Counted from the first letter of the stretch, positions 13,800 to 21,999 are shown. The stretch is DNA of 64,000 nucleotides from Clavibacter sp. VKM Ac-2872 (GCF_015351105.1 NZ_JADKRR010000001.1:1159069-1223068), one strand, 5' to 3'. Program-made: numbers and translations. The notes: generated from the letters alone by a model not told the origin.

Positions 13800-15229
13800 G
13801 TGGTCGGCCGCCCGTACGTCTCGAGCAGGCGCAGCCACACCTCGCTGATGGTGGGGTACGACGGCACCGCGTGCCAGAGGCGCGTGAGCGGCACCTCGCC
13901 GACGACGGCGATGGTCGCGGAGTGCAGCAGCTCGGCGACGTCCTGGCCGACGAAGGTGACGCCGACGATGACGCCGCGGTCCTCGTCGACGACCATGCGC
14001 GCCCGGCCGGTGTAGCCGTCGGCGTGCAGGCTCGAGCCCGCGACGGATCCGAGGTCGTAGTCGACGACGCGCGTGCGGAGTCCGGCGTCCTCCGCCGCCT
14101 TCGCCGTGAGGCCGACGCTCGCGACCTCGGGGTCGGTGAACGTGACCTGCGGGACGGCGCGGTGGTCGGCGGTCGCGACGTGCACGCCCCACGGGGAGTC
14201 GTCGACGGTGCCGCCGGTCGCGCGCGCCGCGATGACCTCGCCCGCGGTGCGCGCCTGGTACTTGCCCTGGTGGGTGAGGAGCGCGCGGTGGTTGACGTCG
14301 CCGACGGCGTAGAGCCACGGCGTATCCGCGTTGACCGCGCCCGTGACGAGCATCGTGTCGTCCACGTCGAGGTACGCGCCGGCCTCGAGGCCCACGGTGT
14401 CGAGCCCCAGGTCCTCGGTGCGCGGCGTGCGGCCGGTGGCGACGAGCACCTCGGCGGCCGTGACCGTGGATCCGTCGGACAGCTCCACGGTGACCTCGTC
14501 GCCGTCACGCGCGACCCGGGAGGGCGAGGCGCCGAGGCGCACGTCGACGCCCATGCCGCGGAGGCTGTCGGCGACGAGCTCGCCCGCGAAGGGCTCCTGC
14601 CCGCCGAGCAGTCCGCTCCGCGCGATGATCGTGACGGCGCTGCCGAGCGACGCGAACGCCGTGGCCATCTCGGCCGCCACCACGCCGCCGCCGATGACGA
14701 CGAGGGAGGTCGGCACGACCTCGACGCTGGTGGCCTCGCGGCTCGTCCACGGCTGCGCCTCGGCGAGGCCCGGGATGTCGGGCAGGAGCGCCGCGGTGCC
14801 GGTGGAGACGACGACGGCGTGCGCGGCCTCGTGCTCGGTGACGGATCCGTCGGGCGCGGTGACCGTGACGCGGCGCGGCCCGGAGATGCGCCCGTGGCCG
14901 CGCGCGAGGTCGATGCCGATGCCCTCGAGCCAGCCCACCTGCCCCTGGTCGTCCCAGGAGCTGGTGAAGGAGTCGCGGCGCTTCAAGACCGCGGCCACGT
15001 CGAGCTCGCCCGTCACGGCCTCCTTCGACCCGGCGACGGCGCGCGCCGCGCGGAGGGCGCTGCCCGAGCGGAGGAGCGCCTTGCTGGGCATGCAGGCCCA
15101 GTAGGAGCACTCGCCTCCCACGAGCTCGGACTCGACGACGAGCACGGAGAGCCCGCCCTGCTTCGCGCGGTCGGCGACGTTCTCGCCGACGGGGCCGGCA
15201 CCGATGACGATGAGGTCGTAGGAGGTCAT
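13796..15229 (-). CDS. FAD-dependent pyridine nucleotide-disulfide oxidoreductase
   Basis: Class I flavoprotein disulfide reductase, 477 aa, near dihydrolipoamide dehydrogenase and mercuric reductase. It has the FAD-binding DLIVIGAGPVGENVADRA start, a CSYWAC redox pair (CxxxxC) inside GGECSYWACMPSKAL, a second dinucleotide fold (VVIGGGVVAAEMATAF), and the C-terminal dimer-interface HAVPSYPTISE with the catalytic His-Glu pair. There are no lipoyl or mercuric (N-terminal HMA) domains, and no 2-oxoacid dehydrogenase genes nearby, so the disulfide substrate is open. TAGGGT lies 7 nt before the ATG. It leads the three-gene operon running to 12532. Confidence 0.85.
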   Translation of the reverse strand: MTSYDLIVIGAGPVGENVADRAKQGGLSVLVVESELVGGECSYWACMPSKALLRSGSALRAARAVAGSKEAVTGELDVAAVLKRRDSFTSSWDDQGQVGWLEGIGIDLARGHGRISGPRRVTVTAPDGSVTEHEAAHAVVVSTGTAALLPDIPGLAEAQPWTSREATSVEVVPTSLVVIGGGVVAAEMATAFASLGSAVTIIARSGLLGGQEPFAGELVADSLRGMGVDVRLGASPSRVARDGDEVTVELSDGSTVTAAEVLVATGRTPRTEDLGLDTVGLEAGAYLDVDDTMLVTGAVNADTPWLYAVGDVNHRALLTHQGKYQARTAGEVIAARATGGTVDDSPWGVHVATADHRAVPQVTFTDPEVASVGLTAKAAEDAGLRTRVVDYDLGSVAGSSLHADGYTGRARMVVDEDRGVIVGVTFVGQDVAELLHSATIAVVGEVPLTRLWHAVPSYPTISEVWLRLLETYGRPTT

Positions 15230-15236
15230 GGTGCCG

Positions 15237-15242
15237 ACCCTA
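15237..15242 (-). promoter_or_regulatory. Candidate -10 box (TAGGGT) for the flavoprotein operon
   Basis: On the minus strand TAGGGT is 7 nt upstream of the ATG at 15229. No Shine-Dalgarno sequence is present between them. Confidence 0.45.
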
Positions 15243-15286
15243 CGCCCGGCCCCCGACGCGATCGCCGGGCGCCTTCGGTCGGCGGA

Positions 15287-16126
15287 TCAGCGCCCGACGA
15301 AGTCCGCGGGACGACGCTCCGCGGCGGCCCGCATGCCGCGGGCCGCGTCCTCCGATCCGGCCAGACGCACGAGCTCCGCCGGGAGCGCCTCGGCCGCCGA
15401 CTGGTGTCCGTCGCGGACGGCGGCCCGGGCGTTGCGGAGCGTCGCCTGCACGGCGAGCGGGGCCTGCGCCGCGATGCGCTCGGCGATCCGGATCGCGGCC
15501 TCCAGCTGCTCGCCGTCCGGCACGACCAGCTGCACGATGCGCATCCGCCTGGCCTCCTCCGCGTCGAAGAGGTCGCCCGTGAGGATCCAGCGCATGGCGT
15601 CTCCCCAGCCCGCGACCGCGGGGAAGCGGAGGGTCGCGCCGCCGAACGGCAGGATCCCGCGCGCGACCTCGATCTGCCCGAAGCGCGTGCCGGCGGCTGC
15701 CACCACGACGTCGCTCGCGAGGGCCAGCTCGATCCCGAGCGTGAGGCACGTGCCCTGCACCGCCAGGACCACGGGCTTCCCGACGCCGTCCCCCGACATC
15801 CGCCACGGGTCGACGCCGTCGTCCGGCACCGTGTCGAGGCCGCCGCCCGGGCCCCGGCCGATGTGCGGCGCCACGTCGGCGAGGTCGAGCCCGCCGGTGA
15901 AGTGGTCGCCGACGGCGTGCACGACGCCGACCCGCAGCTCCGGGTCGCGGTCGAGCAGCCCGTAGGCGCTCGCGAGCTCGCGGAGCATCCGCATGTCGGC
16001 GGCGTTGCGCTTGGCCGGCCGGTCGAGGCCGATGAGCAGCAGGTGGCCGCGGCGCTCGACGCGCACCCGGGGTGCGTCGTCGGCCCGGGGGTCTGCGGTG
16101 GATGCGGTGCGGGCGTCGTCGCTCAC
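15287..16126 (-). CDS. Enoyl-CoA hydratase/isomerase family protein
   Basis: Crotonase-fold protein, 279 aa. The oxyanion-hole segments are recognisable: LDRPAKRNAADMRML, VGDHFTGGLDLADV and ALASDVVVAAAGTRFGQIEVARGILP, in which the classical second catalytic Glu position is occupied within the QIEVARG stretch. The end is short and Arg-rich. It probably acts on an acyl-CoA thioester in fatty-acid or amino-acid breakdown. GTG 16126 is chosen because AAGGAG stands 7-8 nt upstream. It follows the arginase-like gene in the same direction with a 68-bp gap and may be co-transcribed. Confidence 0.85.
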   Translation of the reverse strand: MSDDARTASTADPRADDAPRVRVERRGHLLLIGLDRPAKRNAADMRMLRELASAYGLLDRDPELRVGVVHAVGDHFTGGLDLADVAPHIGRGPGGGLDTVPDDGVDPWRMSGDGVGKPVVLAVQGTCLTLGIELALASDVVVAAAGTRFGQIEVARGILPFGGATLRFPAVAGWGDAMRWILTGDLFDAEEARRMRIVQLVVPDGEQLEAAIRIAERIAAQAPLAVQATLRNARAAVRDGHQSAAEALPAELVRLAGSEDAARGMRAAAERRPADFVGR

Positions 16127-16194
16127 GGCGGTCTCCTTCGATCGTCCGTCCCAGCCTCGCAGGGGCGGGCGCGCGGCGCGACCTCCCGGTCGGG

Positions 16195-17037
16195 TCACAC
16201 GGGCCCGGTCAGCGCCCCGATGATCCGCAGGATGGTGCCCATGTCGTCCACGGCCGCTGCGGGGGAGGAGGGCGCGAACTCGGTGATCCCGGCGCCCGCG
16301 AGCCCGAACGACCGGCGCAGCGCCTTGATCGACGCGGTCACGACCTGCGCGTCGAGCCCGAACGGCTCGGGGTAGCCGACGCCGGACATGGCGGCGGGAT
16401 CGAGCACGTCGAGGTCGACGTGGATGTAGACGTGCGCGGCACCGGTCGCGGCGACCGCCTGGACGAGCGCCTCCGGCCCGACCGCGTCGGCGCCGACGAG
16501 CGCGATGCCGCGCGCGTCCACGAGGTCGGACTCGGCGTCGTCGAGGGCGCGCACGCCCGCGAGCACGACGCGGTCGGCGGTGACGGCGCCCGCGGGGAGC
16601 TCGAGCCCGTCGACGCCCTCGCCGATGACGGCGCGCAGCACCATGCCGTGGAACGCGCCGCTCGGCGACGACGCGGGGGAGTTGAGGTCGGCGTGGGCGT
16701 CGAGCCAGACGACCGCGAGCCCCGGGTGCGCGGCGGCCGCGTGCCCGATGGACGCGATCTCCACCCCGCAGTCGCCGCCGATCGTGACGACGGGCGACGC
16801 CCCGGAGCCCGACGCCGCCTGCAGCGCCGCCTCCTGGCGCGTGCGCACCGCGAGCAGCGACGCGTAGCGGAGCACGCCCGTGCCGAGCGACTCGCCCGCC
16901 TCGACGGGCACGTCCACGACGCGCGTGGCCGATGCGGGCAGGTCGCCGCGTATCGCCTCCGCCCCGTCCGCGAGCCTCATGGCGCGGGACGAGCCCGAGC
17001 CCTGCCATTGGGGGACGACGACGAAGGAGGCGGGCAC
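16195..17037 (-). CDS. Arginase/agmatinase (ureohydrolase) family protein
   Basis: Binuclear manganese hydrolase, 280 aa. The metal ligands are present in order: GGDCGVE (where arginases have GGDHS, here Asp with Cys replacing His), LDAHADLN, FHGM and HVDLDVLDP. The GGDC variant means one canonical metal-binding His is missing from the first motif, so classical arginase activity is doubtful; related enzymes act on agmatine, guanidinobutyrate or formiminoglutamate. GTG at 17037 follows GATACT by 5 nt. The next gene downstream is an enoyl-CoA hydratase. Confidence 0.83.
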   Translation of the reverse strand: MPASFVVVPQWQGSGSSRAMRLADGAEAIRGDLPASATRVVDVPVEAGESLGTGVLRYASLLAVRTRQEAALQAASGSGASPVVTIGGDCGVEIASIGHAAAAHPGLAVVWLDAHADLNSPASSPSGAFHGMVLRAVIGEGVDGLELPAGAVTADRVVLAGVRALDDAESDLVDARGIALVGADAVGPEALVQAVAATGAAHVYIHVDLDVLDPAAMSGVGYPEPFGLDAQVVTASIKALRRSFGLAGAGITEFAPSSPAAAVDDMGTILRIIGALTGPV

Positions 17038-17068
17038 ACCCCAGTATCGCGTGGGCGGGCGGACATGG

Positions 17069-17110
17069 CGATGCCCGCCCTCGCCGTGGTATCCGGGAGG
17101 GCGGGCATCG
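17069..17110 (-). terminator. Hairpin terminator after the F420-reductase-like gene
   Basis: CGATGCCCGCCCTC (17069-17082) and GAGGGCGGGCATCG (17097-17110) form a perfect 14-bp stem with a 14-nt loop, just past the stop at 17129. Confidence 0.8.
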
Positions 17111-17128
17111 TCGTGGGGAGGAGCGGCG

Positions 17129-17779
17129 CTACTCCATGTCGCGGTAGCGCTTCGCCTCGGCGAGCGCGGCGCGGAGGCCCGCGGCGTCGAGCTTCGGCCC
17201 GTAGCCGGGGGTGTCGCGCTGGATGCGCCAGCCCTCCGCGAGCGGTCCCGCGTCGACGGCGTCGAAGCCGAAGGAGTCGAGGATCGAGGTGACGGTCGCC
17301 TTCGCCTCGGCGTCGTCGCCCGCGATCACGAGCGCGCGGCGGTCCGGCGTGCCGGCGGGGGTGCCGTCGGTGGTGAGGTCGGCGGCGTAGATGTGGTTGA
17401 ACGCCTTGACGACCTTCGACTCGGGCAGGTGCCGCTGCAGCATCTCCGCGGTCGTCGTGGTCTCGTCGTCGAGCTCGGCGATGTGGCCGTCGCGCTCCGG
17501 GTAGTAGTTGTCGGTGTCGATCACGACCTTGCCCGCGAGGGGCGCGACCGGGACGGTGTCGATGTTCTTCAGCGGGATGGTGACGACGACGATCTCGCCG
17601 GCCTCCGCGACCTCCTGCACGGTGGCGGCGCGGGCGCGGTCGCCCAGCTCGTCGATGAGGTCGGTCAGGGTCTCCGGGCCGCGCGAGTTCGCGATGACGA
17701 CGTCGTGGCCGGTGGAGGTGAACAGGCGGGCGAGCTGGCTGCCGATGAGTCCGGCGCCGATGATTCCGATGTTGGTCAT
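17129..17779 (-). CDS. NADPH-dependent F420 reductase-like oxidoreductase
   Basis: A 216-aa Rossmann protein of the NADP-oxidoreductase, coenzyme F420-dependent family. It opens with MTNIGIIGAGLIGSQLARLF and then VIANSRGPETL, in which the Arg after the second strand favours NADPH. VVVTIPLKNIDTVP and VIDTDNYYPERDG are typical family blocks, as is KAFNHIYAADL. Members reduce F420 or act as NADP-linked ketone reductases; no other F420 genes are seen here, so the cofactor is uncertain. It is bounded by hairpins on both sides and so is probably a single-gene unit. Confidence 0.85.
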   Translation of the reverse strand: MTNIGIIGAGLIGSQLARLFTSTGHDVVIANSRGPETLTDLIDELGDRARAATVQEVAEAGEIVVVTIPLKNIDTVPVAPLAGKVVIDTDNYYPERDGHIAELDDETTTTAEMLQRHLPESKVVKAFNHIYAADLTTDGTPAGTPDRRALVIAGDDAEAKATVTSILDSFGFDAVDAGPLAEGWRIQRDTPGYGPKLDAAGLRAALAEAKRYRDME

Positions 17780-17829
17780 GCTGAGGGGAACGGCGTCTGG
17801 TCGGGCGGAATTCCCCGCGCGGACGACGA

Positions 17830-17857
17830 CGGGCGCCGCCCCGGAGGACGGCGCCCG
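17830..17857 (-). terminator. Hairpin terminator after the pspA gene
   Basis: CGGGCGCCG (17830-17838) and CGGCGCCCG (17849-17857) make a perfect 9-bp stem with a 10-nt loop between the pspA stop and the next minus-strand gene. Confidence 0.7.
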
Positions 17858-17873
17858 TGGATCCGGTCGCGGG

Positions 17874-18617
17874 CTACTCGCCGGACGTGACCTGCTTCGG
17901 CGCGGATCCGCCGGACTTGAGCGCGGCCAGGCGCGCCTCGACCTCGGTCAGCTCGCCGAGGTCCTCGAGCTCCTCGAACTGCGCGTCGAGGCTGGAGGCC
18001 TGCAGCTCCTCGGCGCCGCGGACGCGGGCCTCCTCGCGGCGGATCTTCTGCTCGAAGCGGCTGACCTCGCTGGTGGGATCCATGATGTCGATGCTCTTCA
18101 TCGCGTCCTGGACCTGCGACTGCGCCTGCACCGTCTTCTGGCGGGCGTTCAGCTCGTCCCGCTTCGACGAGAGCTGCTGGAGCTTGCCGCGCATCGTGTC
18201 GAGGCCCTGCTTGAGCTTCTCGACGACCTCGGTCTGCGACGCGATGGTCGGCTCGGCGCCCTTGGCCTCGCTCTCCGACTGCATCTGGCGCTGGAGCGCG
18301 ACGCGGGCGAGCGCGTCGAACTTGTCGGCGTTCGGGGTGTTGCCGGCGTTGCGGTACTCGTCCGCCTTCTGGCTCGCGGCGAGGGCCTTGCGACCCCAGT
18401 CGCCCGCGGCCTGGACGTCCTCGCGGTGGTCGTCCTCGATCATCCGGAGGTTGCCGATGGTCTGGGCGACGGCGCTCTCCGCCTCGCGGATGCTCTCCGT
18501 GTAGTCGCGGACCATCTGGTCCAGCATGAGCTGCGGGTCCTCGGCCTGGTCGATGAGGTTGTTGATGTTGGCCTTCGCGAGCTGGGCGATGCGGCCGAGG
18601 ATGGACTGCTTGGACAT
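17874..18617 (-). CDS. pspA: PspA/IM30 family membrane-stress protein
   Basis: Peripheral membrane protein of the PspA/Vipp1 (ESCRT-III-like) family, 247 aa; it would bind and stabilise a damaged cytoplasmic membrane. MSKQSILGRIAQLAKANINNL gives the amphipathic N-terminal helix, and LDQMVRDYTESIREAES the conserved start of helix 1; residues about 40-200 are almost continuous coiled coil. The ATG at 18617 is preferred to one 48 nt earlier because AAGGAG stands 8 nt before it. It lies 84 bp after a TPM-domain membrane protein gene on the same strand, a pairing that suggests a joint envelope-stress role. Confidence 0.92.
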   Translation of the reverse strand: MSKQSILGRIAQLAKANINNLIDQAEDPQLMLDQMVRDYTESIREAESAVAQTIGNLRMIEDDHREDVQAAGDWGRKALAASQKADEYRNAGNTPNADKFDALARVALQRQMQSESEAKGAEPTIASQTEVVEKLKQGLDTMRGKLQQLSSKRDELNARQKTVQAQSQVQDAMKSIDIMDPTSEVSRFEQKIRREEARVRGAEELQASSLDAQFEELEDLGELTEVEARLAALKSGGSAPKQVTSGE

Positions 18618-18701
18618 GGGTGCTGCTCCTTCTCGTCTGGTGCTTCGTCGGAATGGGTTGATCATGGGTCGCTCTCGTTCTCGTCGTCCTGCTGGTCGTC
18701 G

Positions 18702-20774
18702 CTAGAAGTCGCCGCCGCTGAAGCCGCCGCCGCCTCCGCCGAAGCCGCCGCCACCGAAGCCGCCTCCGCCGCCTCCGCCGAAGCCCCCGCCGCTGAAGCC
18801 GCCGCCTCCGCCGCCACCCCAGCCGCCGCCTCCGCCGCCACCCCAGCCGCCGCCGCCTCCTCCGCTGAGCAGGCCGCCGATGATGCCGCCCATGATCGCG
18901 CCGCCGAAGGCGTCCCCGCCCCCGCGGCCGCCCATCATGCCGCCGCCGTAGCCGCCGTATCCGCCGCCCTGGTCGAGGTCGCGCTGCGCGGCCTCGATGG
19001 CCTGCGCCGAGTAGGAGGTCGCGGCCTGGGCCGCGGCGACCGCCCGGACGGGATCGCGGGGTGCTGCCTCGTGCGCGTCGTCGAGCGCGCGCTGCGCATG
19101 GGCGAGGCGCGTGCGCGCCTCCTCGCCGATGCCGCCGCGGCGCGTGGAGATGAAGTCGCGCGCGGTCGCCACCTGGCTCTCGGCGGTCGAGAGCGCCCGG
19201 GGCAGGTAGCCGATCGCTCGCTGCACCTGCTCCTGCTGCTCGCGCACGGGCGCGAGGGCCTCGTCGAGCCGCGCCTCCGCCTCCTGCAGCAGCGTCACGC
19301 TCGTGAGCGGATCCGCGAGCCGGCCCTGCAGCGGCTTCGCGTCGGCGATGGCCTGCTCGGCGGCCTCCACGAGGCGGGTCAGCTCGGGCATGCGCCCGCC
19401 GCGCTGGGCGGCGCGGGCGTCCTGGATGTCACTGCGGACGTCGGCGATCTCCTCCTCGACGCGCGTGGACGCGTGCTCGAGGTCGGAGGACACGCGGTCG
19501 ACCGCGTCGAGCAGCTGCCCCGCCTGGCCGACCGCCTGTTGCGCGGCGCGGACCTTGACCGCGATCTCGCCGGTGGACGCGCGGTCGCCCACGCGGATCG
19601 CCTCGGCGGCCTCCTGCGCGGTGTCGGTCGCGAAGGAGAGGAGCGAGCGGGCCTGGTCGACGTTGCCGGTGACGGTCGTCATCGAGGGGCCGGCGTAGCG
19701 GCGGCCGAGGAGGTCCACCGCCTCCTGCGTGCGCTCGATGCGGGTCTTCAGCGCCTCGGCGTCGGTGACGATGGCCGCGAGGGTCTGCGGCGCGTTCTGC
19801 TCGAGCGCGCGCAGCTCCTCGAACGACTCGGCCTGCGCGTCGAGCTCGGCGCGCGCCTCCTCGCACAGCTCGACGATGCGGGCGGCCCAGGTGCGGCGCT
19901 CCTCGTCGGTGTCCTCGATCGTGTCGTCGAGCTTCTGCTTGAGGGCGAACGCCTCGCGGACCTTGCCGCCCGCGGACGCGAGCACCTCTCTGTACGGGCC
20001 GACCGCGCCGGATCCGAACTCCGCCTCCGCGAAGCCCACCTCCTGCTCGCTGGTCTCGAGCGCGTCGTCGAGCTGCACGAGCATGCTGCCCGCGCGCTGC
20101 TCGGCGGTGCGCATCTCCTCCAGCACCGCCTGCCGCTTCTGGGCGAGGGCCTTCTTCTTCTTGCGTCGTCCGACGAGCGTCGTGACCACGGCGGCCAGGA
20201 GGATCGCGCCGAGCACGTAGAGGAGGACGAGGCCGAAGTCGACGCCGGATCCGTTCCCGCCGGACGGCGTGGAGCCGGTGCCGGCCTCGGTGCCGGTGCC
20301 CGTCCGCGACTGGGAGTCGATGCCCTGCGCGGCGGCGATCGCGGCCGCCGCCCAGTTCCCGTCCTGCAGCTCGGGGCGGATCCCGTTCTGCAGGAGCTGG
20401 TCGCGGGCCGACTCGGAGAGGTCGGCGGGAGCGCCGAAGGAGACCTGGCGGGCGTCGACGGCCACGGCGAGGAGCGCGTCGGAGTCGCCGAAGCCGTTGG
20501 CGGAGTTGGTGGCGCGGCCCCAGGCCTCCTGGTTCGCGGCTCCCGTGAAGGTGTCGACGAACGCCACGTGGAGGGTGATGCCCGTGTCGGTCCGCAGCTG
20601 GTCGATCGCCTGCTGGATCTGCTGCTCCTGCGCGGACGTGACGGCGTCGACCGGGTCGAGGATCGCGGCCCCGCCGAAGTCCACCGGCTCCGTGGCCTGC
20701 GCCATCTGGGGCACGAGGGCCCCGGCCAGACCGAGCGCGAGCGCGGCCCCGATCAATCTCGCGGACCGCGGCAT
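18702..20774 (-). CDS. TPM-domain membrane protein with coiled coil and glycine-rich tail
   Basis: Large envelope protein, 690 aa. A signal peptide (residues 1-27, ending MAQA) is followed by a TPM domain (about 30-160; VTSAQEQQIQQAIDQL and a thylakoid-phosphatase-like fold), a transmembrane helix (about 185-205) with a KKKK stop, a coiled-coil region to about 590, and a tail of about 100 residues made of GGGGG-W/F-GGG repeats. ATG 20774 is used because GGAGG lies 7 nt upstream; the in-frame TTG before it is unlikely. It is followed by pspA. The Gly/Trp/Phe-rich tail is cytosolic by this topology and may self-associate. Function not established. Confidence 0.85.
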   Translation of the reverse strand: MPRSARLIGAALALGLAGALVPQMAQATEPVDFGGAAILDPVDAVTSAQEQQIQQAIDQLRTDTGITLHVAFVDTFTGAANQEAWGRATNSANGFGDSDALLAVAVDARQVSFGAPADLSESARDQLLQNGIRPELQDGNWAAAAIAAAQGIDSQSRTGTGTEAGTGSTPSGGNGSGVDFGLVLLYVLGAILLAAVVTTLVGRRKKKKALAQKRQAVLEEMRTAEQRAGSMLVQLDDALETSEQEVGFAEAEFGSGAVGPYREVLASAGGKVREAFALKQKLDDTIEDTDEERRTWAARIVELCEEARAELDAQAESFEELRALEQNAPQTLAAIVTDAEALKTRIERTQEAVDLLGRRYAGPSMTTVTGNVDQARSLLSFATDTAQEAAEAIRVGDRASTGEIAVKVRAAQQAVGQAGQLLDAVDRVSSDLEHASTRVEEEIADVRSDIQDARAAQRGGRMPELTRLVEAAEQAIADAKPLQGRLADPLTSVTLLQEAEARLDEALAPVREQQEQVQRAIGYLPRALSTAESQVATARDFISTRRGGIGEEARTRLAHAQRALDDAHEAAPRDPVRAVAAAQAATSYSAQAIEAAQRDLDQGGGYGGYGGGMMGGRGGGDAFGGAIMGGIIGGLLSGGGGGGWGGGGGGGWGGGGGGGFSGGGFGGGGGGGFGGGGFGGGGGGFSGGDF

Positions 20775-20862
20775 GCGACTCCTCCGTCGTCTCAAGTTCG
20801 TGCTCCATCCAGGCTAGTGGCGCGGGTGCGTGCGGTGGTCGTGAGGATGGCGGCCACGCGGG

Positions 20863-21420
20863 TCACGTCAGCTCCGTGGTCGTGCGGTCGCGCGGATCCC
20901 AGCGGCGGAGGCCGACGACCGGGGCGTCGAGCGGGTCGATGCGACCGAGCGCCTCCACGGCGGCGCCGAGCTGCTCGGTCGTGAGCCGCAGGGCGATGGT
21001 GATGTGCGGCGTCCACGATCCGGGGCGCGTGTGCGGGACGACCTCGACTGCCTCGGCCTCTGCCTCCGTATCGGCGGGCGCCGAGTCGACGGCCGCGTGG
21101 ATCCGCGCGTGGAGGTCGAGCAGCGCCCGGTCGACCACCACCTGCCGCGCGAGGACGAGGCCGCGTGGCGGGACGCCGAACACGACGAGCCCGCCGAGCC
21201 GGAGCGTGGGCAGGGGAGCGGTGGTGGCGAGTGCGCGGACGGCGTCGTCCGCGGATCCGCCGAGCCCGTCGGCCGCGAGCAGCGTCACGTGCGGGCGGTT
21301 GGTCGCGCCCGCGTGGTCGGCGAGGCTCGGCAGACCGGCGTCGGTGAGGGCGCGCCAGGAGGCGCGGACCGCGGCGTCGGACGCCGCGTCCAGCGTGAGC
21401 TCGACGCTGCCGGCGCTCAG
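20863..21420 (-). CDS. 2'-5' RNA ligase superfamily (2H phosphoesterase) protein
   Basis: A 185-aa protein with the two HxTx motifs of the 2H phosphoesterase superfamily: HVTL near residue 40 and HITI near residue 133. Members ligate or hydrolyse 2'-5' or cyclic phosphodiester bonds in RNA or nucleotides; the physiological substrate is usually unknown. No ATG or GTG lies near the N-terminus in frame. The best start is CTG at 21420, whose last two bases begin the TGA of the upstream gene (CTGA), matching the GTGA/ATGA overlaps elsewhere in the window. It probably depends on translational coupling. Confidence 0.8.
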   Translation of the reverse strand: MSAGSVELTLDAASDAAVRASWRALTDAGLPSLADHAGATNRPHVTLLAADGLGGSADDAVRALATTAPLPTLRLGGLVVFGVPPRGLVLARQVVVDRALLDLHARIHAAVDSAPADTEAEAEAVEVVPHTRPGSWTPHITIALRLTTEQLGAAVEALGRIDPLDAPVVGLRRWDPRDRTTTELT

Positions 21421-21659
21421 CGGCGGGGCGGTGTCGCGGGCGGGACGGGGCCCTGGCCGCCGCGGCCGCCGTCGGGGCCGAGCTTCCGCAGCTGGTCGTC
21501 GGCGGCCTGGCGCGCCTTCTGGATCTTGTCGGCGTGCTTGCTGCCGGTGGCCCTGTCGGCGATGCCGGACACCCTGTCGATGGCGGTGCGGCCGACGTCC
21601 TGGCCCTTCGACGTGCGCAGGAAGCCGGTGGCGGCGGCGGCGATGCGGGACAGCTTCAC
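21417..21659 (-). CDS. Rv0909/MT0933-like antitoxin family protein
   Basis: An 80-aa protein starting with GTG, with GAGGAG about 8 nt upstream. The core (GRTAIDRVSGIADRATGSKH followed by ADKIQKARQAADDQL) matches the small helical family named after the M. tuberculosis Rv0909 antitoxin (TGGKHADKI-type pattern). The tail is Gly/Pro-rich. There is no neighbouring toxin-like gene: the next gene is a 2H phosphoesterase, coupled by a 4-bp overlap. Many members of this family occur without toxins, so the antitoxin label is only a family name here. It might instead be a structural, phasin-like helical protein. Confidence 0.75.
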   Translation of the reverse strand: MKLSRIAAAATGFLRTSKGQDVGRTAIDRVSGIADRATGSKHADKIQKARQAADDQLRKLGPDGGRGGQGPVPPATPPRR

Positions 21660-21864
21660 GGGTGGTCTCCTCTGGAGGGGATCGGTGGGCCGCCGTGCCC
21701 GGGCGGCGCGGCGGTCGTCCTGCGTCCATCCTGGCGTGCCGCGCCTGTGCTGGAGCGGGGAGTCTCCCCGGGAGAGGGAATGCGTCGGCGCTCCCGGCCC
21801 GTGGCGGCGGCACGGCGGGCCTCGTCGCCGGTGCTACCCTGGATCCGCGCTCGCGCGCACCCTG

Positions 21865-21936
21865 GCCCCCATAGCTCAGGGGATAGAGCACTGCCCTCCG
21901 GAGGCAGGGGCGGAGGTTCGAATCCTCCTGGGGGCA
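21865..21936 (+). tRNA. tRNA-Arg (anticodon CCG)
   Basis: A full cloverleaf folds: acceptor GCCCCCA/TGGGGGC with discriminator A, D arm GCTC-8 nt-GAGC, anticodon stem CTGCC/GGCAG with loop CTCCGGA (anticodon CCG, reads CGG), 4-nt variable loop, and T arm GGAGG-TTCGAAT-CCTCC. The 3' CCA is not encoded. A strong hairpin follows at 21966-21999. Confidence 0.97.
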
Positions 21937-21965
21937 CACCTTCCCATATCCCGTGTTGGTGCGGT

Positions 21966-21999
21966 GAGAGGCCGGTCCCGTCTTCGGGGCCGGCCTCTC
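21966..21999 (+). terminator. Terminator hairpin after tRNA-Arg
   Basis: GAGAGGCCGG/CCGGCCTCTC, continued by TCCCG/CGGGG, gives a 15-bp stem with a TCTT loop, 29 nt past the tRNA end. Confidence 0.85.

Noticed and set aside
18702-19010. Gly-codon-rich repeats as a CRISPR array or minisatellite
   Set aside because: The repeats are in-frame coding for a Gly-rich tail; there are no uniform direct repeats with unique spacers.
17508-20984. A very long plus-strand open frame (over 1,100 codons) opposite F420-reductase, pspA and the TPM gene
   Set aside because: At this G+C the antisense frame of well-coded genes stays open by chance. Its composition is low-complexity Arg/Ala/Leu, and all recognisable domains are on the minus strand.
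21417-21659. Toxin-antitoxin system at the Rv0909-like gene
   Set aside because: No toxin-like gene is adjacent; the coupled neighbour is a 2H phosphoesterase, and family members often occur without toxins.
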